In this document: positions 35,834 to 44,677 of the stretch, piece after piece
How the letters are laid out: each line of letters starts with the position of its first letter
How positions within the stretch are numbered: the stretch's first letter is position 1
Assembly: GCF_003061025.1 (NCBI RefSeq)
Contig: NZ_QAIL01000275.1
Span: 1-47,152 of the forward strand
DNA: 47,152 nucleotides
From: Pedobacter sp. HMWF019
GTDB taxonomy: Bacteria; Bacteroidota; Bacteroidia; Sphingobacteriales; Sphingobacteriaceae
Reading direction: 5' to 3'
Position numbers and translations under genes: made by a program
The notes under the pieces: generated by a model
Told to the model about the DNA's origin: nothing
The model's input: the letters and a program-made list of their open reading frames with translations, nothing else
The model's database searches: none

Positions 35834-38800
35834 ATGAATGTGAAACTTACCCTATCCTTAACTAAGTTATTCGGGATTTTCTTTTTGATGATCCCCTGGC
35901 TTGCTTACGGACAAACCAAAGTTACCGGAATGGTAACAGACAAAAGTAACCTCCCTCTACCTGGAGTTACCATTAAGCTGAAAGGAACAGTTACAGGAAC
36001 AATTACAGATGGCTCCGGTAAATTTTCTTTGATGGTTAAGCCAGATCAAAGCGCAGTCATGAGGTTTAGCCTGGTCGGCTACAAATCCAAAGAAGTTCCT
36101 ATAGGCAACAACACCAGTTTAAATGTCCAGTTAGTTGAAGATGAAAATATGCTGGAGGATGTGGTATTGGTCGGCTATCAAAATGTACAACGAAAGAAAA
36201 CTGCCGGAGCAATTGCAACGGTGAAAGGTAAAGATTTTGAAAACACCCCCTACTCTACTTTCGACGCCATGTTACAGGGGCGGGTAGCTGGATTAAATGT
36301 ATTAAGTACTTCTGGCGAGCCAGGTGGAAACACCATCGTGAATATCAGAGGGGCAAGTAATGTCAACTTTGCACAAAACAGCGCACCACTATATGTGATT
36401 GACGGAATTATTTATGATGTAAACGATATTAATTCGGCTTATGGCAGTAGTCCTCTTCAAGCCATTAACCCCAATGATATTGAATCTGTAGACATACTAA
36501 AGGATGCCTCTGCATCTGCCGTTTATGGAGCCCGGGCGGCAAATGGCGTGATCATTGTAAAAACGAAACATGCCGCACTGGGAGCGCCACCGCAAATCAG
36601 ACTCGCTTCCTATTTCGGTATTGCCAATAAACCTGCGTTAAAACCCATACAGACCGGAGCCGCAGAAAGAAGGCTCAAAATGGACCTGCTCTATGGCGGC
36701 AATGCCAATTACCAGAGTCTTGGTAATTTGAGCATGATGCTTACGGATAGTTTGAATCCAGTATTTAACAACAACACCGACTGGCAGGGCCTGTTTCTTC
36801 AGACAGGTCTGATCAGTAATATTGACGCCAGTATTGCAGCAGCTAAAGAAGACTATTCTTACCGTTTCTCCTTTAACCGTTATTCAGAAGATGGAGTAAT
36901 GAAAGGCTATGGGATACAACGTGTTACCCCCAGGCTATTTTTACAGGTTAACCCAGCTAAATCCCTTCAAATCCAAACCAATCTGTTTGTAGGTCTGACA
37001 ACAGCCAAACATGGCCAGGGCGATCAGAACAAATATCCATTTACAACCTGGGGTTTTCCTTCCTCTTTTTGGAAAATCGGAAAAGCTGAAGAAGAATTAT
37101 ATACTGGCCGTTATGACCAGTTGATGGACGATGACAAGACAACCAGCATTAATGGAAATACCTCCGCACAATACACCATTATGCCAGGGTTAAATTTAAA
37201 AAGTACTATTTCTTACAACATCAACAACAATACCCGCAGCTATTTTAAACCAAATCTGTTGAGCAGCAGTGGTCTTAATGAAGCTTACGGCTGGATTTAT
37301 CAGGGCAACCGCTGGGAATTGGAAAACACACTGAATTACAATAAATCTTTAAAAAGTGGGCACAACCTTAATTTGATCCTGCTTCAAGGGATGGAAAAAA
37401 ACGTAAATAACAACAGCTACAGCAGTAGTGTGGGCAACTCTGACGCGGTCAAAACAGTAAATGGAATTGCATCGGGAGCAAATCTTTTTGCCCGTAGTAC
37501 AATCGAAAAGCGTTCCCGCTTGTCCTGGATGGGAAGTTTTATATATGATTACAAGAGCCGTTACCTGTTGCAAGCCGTTTATCGCGCTGATGCCTCTTCA
37601 AGATACAATGCAGACAGTCAGTGGGGCTCTTTCCCATCCATTTCTGCAGGTTGGAATATTTCAGAAGAAAAATTTTTTGAGCCCCTGAAAAAAGTAATCT
37701 CTTACCTCAAATTCAGAGGAAGCTATGGCATCACCGGTAATGACCCAGGTGCATATTACGCTCAATACCAATCCCTCATATCCAATGCAATTTATGATGG
37801 ATCAGCACTGGGCAACGGTCAAGCTGGTCTAACTTATACCAATACCGGTATCATTTACAATCAAACGACCTACAACGGCACACAAGTCATCTATCCGGAT
37901 TATACAAGTCCGGCTTCTGCAACAAGCATTACCTGGGAAAGAAGTCCGCAGGTAAACTTTGGAATTGATCTTGGGTTGTTTAACGACCGGATTTCCCTAA
38001 CCGCAGATTACTATATCCGGGATTCCAAAAATAAAGTATTTGACGTAGGTGTTCCTCTCACTACCGGCTATGCATTAACCTCTAATAACTATGTGAACCT
38101 CCGCAACAGTGGGATCGAGTTCAGTGTAAACACGCGTAATCTTCCTGAGAAATCTAAACTGCAATGGAATACAAACTTCAATATTGCCTACAACAAAAAC
38201 TATATCACTAAACTACCTAATGGCGGTCGGGACTTTACATTTGGCCCTCCATGGATGCAACAAACGTTAAGCGTAGGAGAACCTCTTTTCACATACAAAG
38301 TCTGGGATGTAAGGGGTATCTACTCCAGAGACTCTGATGTACCGGTAGATCCCTTAACCGGCAAAAGGATTACACAGTTTGGTGGTTCCCAGTTCAGTGC
38401 AGGCGATCCCGCACGTGTAGATCAAAACGGAGACTACAATATTGATTACAATGATCTGGTTTCTTATGGAAACCCAAACCCAGACATTACAGGTGGTTTA
38501 ACCAATTCATTTTCTTACAAGGGTTTCACTCTCGACGTTCTGGTCACTTTTATTTCTGGAAGAAAATTACGCAATGGCTACCTCTCAGATAAACTTCAGG
38601 ATGCTGGAACGGCCAACCCCTACCAGATATGGGGAGGATCATCCGGCCCCGCTTCAAACTTTAACGTTTCTGACTTTTGGAGCCAGCCCGGCGATATTGC
38701 CAAATATCCCGGATTAATTACCAATAATGTAGATAAATGGCATATAGGGCAAAGTTTGTTCATAGAAGATGCCAGTTTTATCAGGATCAAAAATATCAGA

Positions 38801-39001
38801 TTGGGATACACCATACCCGAAAAATACACCAAGAGAATTGGCATCAGGTCAATCAGGGTGTATGGCATGATGGATAATGTTAAAATATGGTCCAGGTCTA
38901 CCGTACCTGATCCTGAAGCCGTAGAGATTACCGGCTATTCTAGTGGAAATGACTACCCGATTCCAAAGAAATACACCTTTGGACTGGATTTAACCTTTTA
39001 A
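35834..39001 (+). CDS. SusC-like TonB-dependent outer-membrane transporter (second pair)
   Basis: A 1055-residue protein with a signal peptide (LAYGQ), a carboxypeptidase-regulatory-like domain (about 28-110), a plug with NIRGASNVNFA and ILKDASASAVYGARAANG, and a barrel ending TFGLDLTF. It forms the import channel with the SusD protein encoded 5 bp downstream. Unlike the central locus there are no carbohydrate-active enzymes or HTCS regulator beside it, so the substrate is unknown. It is divergent from the POT transporter gene. Confidence 0.95.
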   Translation: MNVKLTLSLTKLFGIFFLMIPWLAYGQTKVTGMVTDKSNLPLPGVTIKLKGTVTGTITDGSGKFSLMVKPDQSAVMRFSLVGYKSKEVPIGNNTSLNVQLVEDENMLEDVVLVGYQNVQRKKTAGAIATVKGKDFENTPYSTFDAMLQGRVAGLNVLSTSGEPGGNTIVNIRGASNVNFAQNSAPLYVIDGIIYDVNDINSAYGSSPLQAINPNDIESVDILKDASASAVYGARAANGVIIVKTKHAALGAPPQIRLASYFGIANKPALKPIQTGAAERRLKMDLLYGGNANYQSLGNLSMMLTDSLNPVFNNNTDWQGLFLQTGLISNIDASIAAAKEDYSYRFSFNRYSEDGVMKGYGIQRVTPRLFLQVNPAKSLQIQTNLFVGLTTAKHGQGDQNKYPFTTWGFPSSFWKIGKAEEELYTGRYDQLMDDDKTTSINGNTSAQYTIMPGLNLKSTISYNINNNTRSYFKPNLLSSSGLNEAYGWIYQGNRWELENTLNYNKSLKSGHNLNLILLQGMEKNVNNNSYSSSVGNSDAVKTVNGIASGANLFARSTIEKRSRLSWMGSFIYDYKSRYLLQAVYRADASSRYNADSQWGSFPSISAGWNISEEKFFEPLKKVISYLKFRGSYGITGNDPGAYYAQYQSLISNAIYDGSALGNGQAGLTYTNTGIIYNQTTYNGTQVIYPDYTSPASATSITWERSPQVNFGIDLGLFNDRISLTADYYIRDSKNKVFDVGVPLTTGYALTSNNYVNLRNSGIEFSVNTRNLPEKSKLQWNTNFNIAYNKNYITKLPNGGRDFTFGPPWMQQTLSVGEPLFTYKVWDVRGIYSRDSDVPVDPLTGKRITQFGGSQFSAGDPARVDQNGDYNIDYNDLVSYGNPNPDITGGLTNSFSYKGFTLDVLVTFISGRKLRNGYLSDKLQDAGTANPYQIWGGSSGPASNFNVSDFWSQPGDIAKYPGLITNNVDKWHIGQSLFIEDASFIRIKNIRLGYTIPEKYTKRIGIRSIRVYGMMDNVKIWSRSTVPDPEAVEITGYSSGNDYPIPKKYTFGLDLTF

Positions 39002-39006
39002 CGAAA

Positions 39007-40476
39007 ATGGATATGAAAAAGTTAATTATATATATAAGCTGTTTATTATTGGGCACAGTCCTACTTTCCTGCAAAAAATTTTTAGACGAAAAGCCCATCA
39101 GTGTTTCTACTGATCAGACCTTCTGGCGTAATGAAAGTGACGCCGATAAAGGAGTGGCCTCTGCTTACGCTTTATTAAGGGCTAGCCTGAACACCAATGG
39201 AATGGCCTTTTATGCTTATGGGGATTTACCTACGGATGAATATAACACCAATGAATACCGCCTGGGAGATGTAGCTAAGATCAACTGGTCTGTGTCTGTT
39301 CCCTTCGCTGAAACTGGAGATCGGATGATGAAACTAAGACGTTATGATCTTTTTTACAGAACTATTGATCAAAGCAACCGCTGCATTCAGTTTATTGGCA
39401 AAATGACCGATGATCAGTTTTCTTCTGTTGCAGCAAAGAACAACTTTCTTGGTGAAGCCTATTTTTTAAGGGCATTCAATTATTTCTATATGGCAAGAAT
39501 TTGGGGCGACGTTCCCCTCGTTGTTCAATCTGTAAATATTACAGAGGCAGTGGATCTTCCAAGAAGCCCGCAAAACGAAATTTTAAAACAATGTATCAAG
39601 GATATTAATATGGCTATAAGTCTGTTGAGCTGGGATTATTCAAATGCCAACAATCGGGCAGTAAGGGCAAATAAAGGAGCAGCTTATGCACTTCTCGCCC
39701 ACCTTTATGCCTGGCAGGGCGATTATGCCAATTGCACTACAGCCGCATCCGCAATTCTTGACAGGAAATTTTATCAATATGAGAACCGGGCTAGTTATTT
39801 AAATATTTTCAAAGGCAAATCTGCAGAAGGTATTTTTGAAATTGCGCAAAGTGATGAGAATGAAGGTAACACTACCGGAATCTCATTTTATACATTAAAA
39901 AGCCCCTACCTGACTACAAACACAGGAAATGCCCTTTTTATCATCAATCAAAACACATTGAGCAGTTTGTTTAATGACAGTCAGGACCTGAGGTTCCAAA
40001 AGGCTTTTGCTTTAACCAGCACCACAGATCCCATATGCATCAAATACAGTAACATCACCTACACGAGCGGGCAAAATGTAACCGTTGGTGTTGCCCACAA
40101 TAATATTATTATTTTTCGCCTTGCCGATATAACCCTGCTAAAAGCAGAAGCCCTTGCCGCATTAGGCCAATACGATGAGGCAAAAAACTATTTAAATGAA
40201 GTAAGAACCAAAGCAGGCCTTAACAGCTGGGAAGGAACAAACGGCAATCTTTTTGAAGGGATTATTGATGAGCGTGGACGTGAGTTGTTTCTGGAAGGCC
40301 ATCGCTTCTATGATCTGGTTAGACTCGGTCGAAAAACCGGAATTATGAAATTTGGTAACGATAAAATGGGTCAAGGTGATTTCAATGCCGGGAAATATTA
40401 CTGGCCACTGGATCCCGCTTTGATGAGCATTAACAAAAAACTAACTCAAACTCCTTACTGGCGTTCTAAAATGTAA
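39007..40476 (+). CDS. SusD-like outer-membrane lipoprotein (second pair)
   Basis: A 489-residue RagB/SusD lipoprotein with lipobox LLSC (Cys22; Cys20 if translation starts at the second ATG, 39013). TPR-like helices (NNFLGEAYFLRAFNYFYMARIWG) and the C-terminal IDERGRELFLEGHRFYDLVRLG motif are clear. It is the surface lid of the SusC channel encoded just upstream, and the operon continues with two more lipoproteins. Confidence 0.95.
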   Translation: MDMKKLIIYISCLLLGTVLLSCKKFLDEKPISVSTDQTFWRNESDADKGVASAYALLRASLNTNGMAFYAYGDLPTDEYNTNEYRLGDVAKINWSVSVPFAETGDRMMKLRRYDLFYRTIDQSNRCIQFIGKMTDDQFSSVAAKNNFLGEAYFLRAFNYFYMARIWGDVPLVVQSVNITEAVDLPRSPQNEILKQCIKDINMAISLLSWDYSNANNRAVRANKGAAYALLAHLYAWQGDYANCTTAASAILDRKFYQYENRASYLNIFKGKSAEGIFEIAQSDENEGNTTGISFYTLKSPYLTTNTGNALFIINQNTLSSLFNDSQDLRFQKAFALTSTTDPICIKYSNITYTSGQNVTVGVAHNNIIIFRLADITLLKAEALAALGQYDEAKNYLNEVRTKAGLNSWEGTNGNLFEGIIDERGRELFLEGHRFYDLVRLGRKTGIMKFGNDKMGQGDFNAGKYYWPLDPALMSINKKLTQTPYWRSKM

Positions 40477-40480
40477 TCTT

Positions 40481-41149
40481 ATGAAAACAAAATCCATATA
40501 CGTACTGGCCTGTGTTCTTGCACTAACCTGTTTTTTCAGCTGTAAAAAGAGCAGTTATCTTACAGATGGTGGTTTAAGCGACCCCAAAAGTTACCTGAGC
40601 ACTTATGACTATTTAAAACAACACAAATATCACCTCTTTGATACCCTGATCATGGTTATTGACCATTACAACCTGAAAGAAGAAGTGAATGGTGCAGCAA
40701 CTTTTTTTGCGCCCACAAACTATTCCATTAACAAATACCTTAAAGTGAAAAAAGATTCCATATTACAAGAAGATGAAAACGGAAAATATACTTTAGACGA
40801 TATGTATAAGGACATCACTGCCGATTCTCTAAGGATATATATGCTCAAATCTCGGGTAGAGCTGATGACAACGCCAGAACAGGCAGCAATGGTAAACAAT
40901 GCGGCCAATACTAAAACTGCAATTCAGCGTATATTACAGCCTAAAGCCTCTGGGGCCTGGTCTTCTGCACCAATTTACTATTTATATTACATCAGGGTGC
41001 GTGGCACATTAGATCCACAAGGTTCAACTTTACCTGCAGACGATCCGACTTCGGACGTTAAGGCCCAATGCCAGACAACAGGTATTGAACCATCAACTGG
41101 CGGTATGCTACATGTGCTGAACAACCAGCATACTTTCATCAGGTTCTAA
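40481..41149 (+). CDS. Fasciclin (FAS1)-like lipoprotein
   Basis: A 222-residue lipoprotein with lipobox FFSC (Cys21). YLKQHKYHLFDTLIMVIDHYNL followed by ATFFAPTNYSINKYL fits the FAS1 pattern (a helix, then F-A-P-T-N). GGMLHVLNNQHTFIRF at the end matches the last FAS1 strand. FAS1 domains mediate adhesion or ligand binding. It is 4 bp after the SusD gene, so it is probably an accessory surface protein of this SusC/D pair. Confidence 0.75.
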   Translation: MKTKSIYVLACVLALTCFFSCKKSSYLTDGGLSDPKSYLSTYDYLKQHKYHLFDTLIMVIDHYNLKEEVNGAATFFAPTNYSINKYLKVKKDSILQEDENGKYTLDDMYKDITADSLRIYMLKSRVELMTTPEQAAMVNNAANTKTAIQRILQPKASGAWSSAPIYYLYYIRVRGTLDPQGSTLPADDPTSDVKAQCQTTGIEPSTGGMLHVLNNQHTFIRF

Positions 41150-41180
41150 ACGCATTCAGTTTATCAATAGACAACACATC

Positions 41181-42137
41181 ATGAGAAAAAAAAACATTGC
41201 ATTATGCGTTTACTTGTGCGCCATTACCGCACTACTGGTTTATGGCTGCAAAAAAATAGAAAAGGGATTTATCAGCGATTACATGTATTATACCCCAAAT
41301 CCTTTAATTGCGACCCAGGGAAATGTAACCACTTCTAATTCATTAGAACTGGATGGAACTACAGGTCCAGTCCATGTGAAGCTTCTGGCAGTAAGAAACC
41401 TAACTACTGGAAAAAATGCGCCAGAATTGCTAAAGGAATATATCATCAAACAATTCAACGGGCAGATCACAGCAGCAGATTCTACGATCGAACTGGTCAA
41501 TAAGAAGATCATACTCAAACCTGCTGTTGCCCTAAGTGTTGGAGAAATTGGCGGCAGGATTGCTTTATCACAAGCCACGGCAAATATTGATACCGGCAGG
41601 TATACTATTGATGTGGAGGTGAGTAATATAAATGGCATCAGAACAATCAACAATGCATGCACCATTTTGATTACACCAAAGGCCAATTATGCAATTTCCG
41701 ACAGCCCATTTTACACCACCTCCGACCTTGGTGCCGAAACTGGTTTCACCAGCAGTGTTTTTTTACCCATTACAGTAGATTATGATAAATCAGGACCAAA
41801 TAAGATCATCTTCAGATTTACAGACAAAAATGGTGCTTTGTTCAATCCTGCGCAAGGTCAGGTGATAAGCCGAGGGGACCGCGGAAATTTTGCCCAGATG
41901 AATCCATACTACCCAACGGTAAAAACTGCAACCGGATTAGAATGGGAATTTATAGAACTACCGAATGGTTTTCCAATTAAAGAGGGAAATAACGGAACTG
42001 GAAATTACTATCGTATTCCAGGCAATTTTGTCGTGGAGAACAGAAATGTGAACCCGGTATTCTTTGATTTCAAAGTTTTTGCTGCCGGTACTTTTACTGT
42101 AACCATCCGGATTCCTACCGTGACCAAAAAACCTTAA
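41181..42137 (+). CDS. Surface lipoprotein, DUF5007-like, last gene of the second SusC/D operon
   Basis: A 318-residue lipoprotein with lipobox LVYGC (Cys23). The first half resembles the beta-sandwich domains of SusE/DUF1735-like glycan-binding lipoproteins, and the second half (FTDKNGALFNPAQGQVIS, LEWEFIELPNGFPIKEG, YYRIPGNFVVENRN) is what I associate with DUF5007. No enzymatic motif is visible. By position after SusC-SusD it is a good candidate for a surface ligand-binding protein. A strong terminator follows. Confidence 0.6.
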   Translation: MRKKNIALCVYLCAITALLVYGCKKIEKGFISDYMYYTPNPLIATQGNVTTSNSLELDGTTGPVHVKLLAVRNLTTGKNAPELLKEYIIKQFNGQITAADSTIELVNKKIILKPAVALSVGEIGGRIALSQATANIDTGRYTIDVEVSNINGIRTINNACTILITPKANYAISDSPFYTTSDLGAETGFTSSVFLPITVDYDKSGPNKIIFRFTDKNGALFNPAQGQVISRGDRGNFAQMNPYYPTVKTATGLEWEFIELPNGFPIKEGNNGTGNYYRIPGNFVVENRNVNPVFFDFKVFAAGTFTVTIRIPTVTKKP

Positions 42138-42180
42138 ATCTATATTTTGCGCAAAAAAACACCTTACAATTTAACCAAAT

Positions 42181-42217
42181 AAAAAAGCCCGGACTAAATT
42201 TTAGTCCGGGCTTTTTT
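42181..42217. terminator. Strong bidirectional terminator
   Basis: A-run, GCCCGGACTAAA / TTTAGTCCGGGC, T-run: an almost perfect stem of about 18 bp with a minimal loop between two convergent genes. It ends both the SusC/D operon and the PepSY gene. Confidence 0.92.
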
Positions 42218-42221
42218 ATGA

Positions 42222-43430
42222 TCAAACCTTTCGTTTCTTCTTAAACTTACGTCCGTACCAGATCAGAAAACCAGTTATAGGTAAGGATGCGCCGATCAGT
42301 GAGCATAAAAAGGCCAGTACTTTACCTGGAAAACCCAATATACTGCCAACATGGATGTCGTAGTTCATTTTCCTTAATTTCCCACCAAAACCTGCACCGA
42401 CATAAGGCGTGGAATAAATGTCCTTACGTTTTAGTTCTTTCAGACTATGCTGGTCGTAGGTATATCCCTGGCTATTATAAAACTGACCAGCAGTTGGATA
42501 AACAGTAATGCCAATAGTAGATTTTTTCTCAGCAGTATCAAGATACGAATAATAAAATCCTTGAGATTTTGGATGTTTGGCTATCACTTTGCTCCAGGCA
42601 ATATCCATAGATTGCTCTGGGCTGTACACTTTCTTAACCTGAAGAGTATCTGATTTCAAATCTCTGAATTTGGCCATGTTTTCTCCCCCTGTAGTTACCC
42701 AATACAAACCTTCGCTGTACCAGTTGATCCCGTACACCATGCCCGTCAAGGCAATGGCAAGCAAAAAAATCAAGGAATAGAAACCAAGTACATTATGAAG
42801 ATCCAGGTTTACTCTTTTAAAGGATGCACCCCATTTGATCTTAAAGCTTTTGTCTCTCGTGCTTTTGTTCCACTTCTTTGGGTACCACCAAATCAGCCCT
42901 GTAATCAGTAAAACAACAAAAACCATAGTGCCATAGTTTACAATTGGCCTCCCAATGGTATAAGGCATCCACAAAAACCGATGACCGTTTAATACAAATC
43001 TAAAGAAATCGGTTTCTCCCTTTTTACGCACCTCCGCTTTAAGAACTTCCCCGGTATATGGATGTATTTTTAAACTTGTCCCGCCACCTCTCCTGCCTTT
43101 TTCATTCGGTTGTTTTAAAAATACATTTATAGCACGTCCCTGCTGATATTGAGCGTAGGAAATTACCTTCCCTGGATATAACTTCGTAGCAATAGCGCTA
43201 AGTTGCGAAGGCGTGAGTACAGGTTTATCCTGTTTTTCTACTTTTGTTTCAGGCTCCAGTAAACCAGTAATTTCCTCATTAAAGACCCATATACAACCTG
43301 TTAAACATACAATCAAAACAATGATACCAGAAACCAGACCGAGCCAAAGATGGAGCCATTTATTAATCCTTGTAAATAAAGAATCCTTACTTTTCTTTTT
43401 GGTTGCAATATTTTTATTACCTGGTGTCAT
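42222..43430 (-). CDS. PepSY-associated transmembrane protein (putative ferric-siderophore reductase)
   Basis: A 402-residue inner-membrane protein with four long hydrophobic helices (LWLGLVSGIIVLIVCLTGCIW; VFVVLLITGLIWWY; YSLIFLLAIALTGMVYGINW; VLAFLCSLIGASLPITGFLIWYG) and periplasmic PepSY domains between them (LSAIATKLYPGKVISYAQY). Conserved His residues in or near helices (LHLWLG, GHRFLW, DLHNVLG, DIHVGSILG) are typical and bind haem in related reductases. Next to a TonB receptor this family is linked to reduction of iron from siderophores. It is 28 bp after the DUF4374 gene, the third gene of that operon. Confidence 0.88.
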   Translation of the reverse strand: MTPGNKNIATKKKSKDSLFTRINKWLHLWLGLVSGIIVLIVCLTGCIWVFNEEITGLLEPETKVEKQDKPVLTPSQLSAIATKLYPGKVISYAQYQQGRAINVFLKQPNEKGRRGGGTSLKIHPYTGEVLKAEVRKKGETDFFRFVLNGHRFLWMPYTIGRPIVNYGTMVFVVLLITGLIWWYPKKWNKSTRDKSFKIKWGASFKRVNLDLHNVLGFYSLIFLLAIALTGMVYGINWYSEGLYWVTTGGENMAKFRDLKSDTLQVKKVYSPEQSMDIAWSKVIAKHPKSQGFYYSYLDTAEKKSTIGITVYPTAGQFYNSQGYTYDQHSLKELKRKDIYSTPYVGAGFGGKLRKMNYDIHVGSILGFPGKVLAFLCSLIGASLPITGFLIWYGRKFKKKRKV

Positions 43431-43458
43431 CGCTTTATTCTGATAAAATTTGATCCCA

Positions 43459-44676
43459 TTATTTTATGTACTGGATAGCTGTAATTACCCCACCTTCAAC
43501 TTTTAGTCCTTGAGTGGCAGTCTGTGTGGAAGCATCTATCTTGTAAACATAATTAGCCACCCCCTTCATATTCACTCCGATATAGGCTAACTTTCCGTCT
43601 TTAGGTGTATAATTATTGGTCGTAATACTTTCGATATTGGCTTCCAAAGGCAATCCGGTTACTTGTTTAAAGGTTTTATCCACCACATTCACAATCGCTA
43701 TGGTTTTTCCTGTAGAATAAGCTCCTCTTTGTGCTTTAAGAATCACATTAACCACAAAATTATTATTACCTATATAAAGCCAGTCGGTAACTACATAGCC
43801 ACCAGAAATTGCTTCAAAATCATAAAAATAGCTCTGATCAAATTCTGTAGTACCTGCAGTAATTCTGGTGATTGCAGAAGGTTTTGTGGAACTTAAAACA
43901 CCATTGGTTGTTGCCACAGAAGAGGAGAATGCATATACATCTCCATTTTCCACTACTGCTAAACCATTAGTCATATATCTCCCTATAAAACTGGTCCTGT
44001 CGTCTTTAATCACTTTTTCTAATTGCATTTGTGGATAAGAGTAAACTGCAATCCACGCATTGTTAGGGTAAGCCGTACCAAATGAATCACCGCAACATCC
44101 TTTAATAGAAAAATAAGGCGCATATACTTTATTACCAACCTGTTTAATCCAGCTAAAATGTGCCGTTTCTCCATTATTGGAAAGGGTTTGCGTGTTTACA
44201 GTTCCCTCACCAGTAATCAATAGACTATTGGTGCTGATGCGGTACCAGCTAGACAATGGGTTTGTAATATTCCTGGAAATTTTAACCAACAACAGATCGT
44301 CATTAACCGGCGCAAATGCCTGAACCGTTTCGGTTTGGAAATTAGAGAGTTTATTGATCCTTCCATCCAGAATGTTATAAGTAGTTACTGCTCCTGGATT
44401 ACCCTGTCCATACAACATACTGAAGAACTTGTTATTGCTGGTTACATAATAACGGTAGGTTCCATCTTGTTCTACACCATTTCCAGCGGTAGATATTGTT
44501 CCTTTTTCTAAATCACCAGCAGTCAGCAGGTAATCTGCAACACCAGTAGAAGCCACAGGAGTTACCGCCAGAATATAGTTCCCAAGATTTTCCGCTGCTT
44601 TGTCTTTTTTCATACAAGAGCTTAGCATAGCTGCAAAAGCCAAAACTCCGAATATTTTAGTTATAGTTGCTTTCAT
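43459..44676 (-). CDS. DUF4374 lipoprotein of an iron-uptake operon
   Basis: A 405-residue lipoprotein with lipobox LSSC (Cys21). The body looks like a beta-propeller with repeated strand pairs (GNYILAVTPVASTGVADYLLT, GNNNFVVNVILKAQRG, DGKLAYIGVNMKGVANYVYKI) and fits DUF4374. This family is regularly encoded between a siderophore-type TonB receptor and a PepSY protein, as here; its function is unknown. The gene starts one base after the receptor stop codon, so the two are probably translated in step. A CC pair (GCCGDS) might bind metal, which is only a guess. Confidence 0.85.
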   Translation of the reverse strand: MKATITKIFGVLAFAAMLSSCMKKDKAAENLGNYILAVTPVASTGVADYLLTAGDLEKGTISTAGNGVEQDGTYRYYVTSNNKFFSMLYGQGNPGAVTTYNILDGRINKLSNFQTETVQAFAPVNDDLLLVKISRNITNPLSSWYRISTNSLLITGEGTVNTQTLSNNGETAHFSWIKQVGNKVYAPYFSIKGCCGDSFGTAYPNNAWIAVYSYPQMQLEKVIKDDRTSFIGRYMTNGLAVVENGDVYAFSSSVATTNGVLSSTKPSAITRITAGTTEFDQSYFYDFEAISGGYVVTDWLYIGNNNFVVNVILKAQRGAYSTGKTIAIVNVVDKTFKQVTGLPLEANIESITTNNYTPKDGKLAYIGVNMKGVANYVYKIDASTQTATQGLKVEGGVITAIQYIK

Positions 44677-44677
44677 A

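Noticed and set aside
42181..42217. The long dyad as a regulatory operator
   Set aside because: A-run, GC-rich stem and T-run between convergent genes make it a plain bidirectional terminator.
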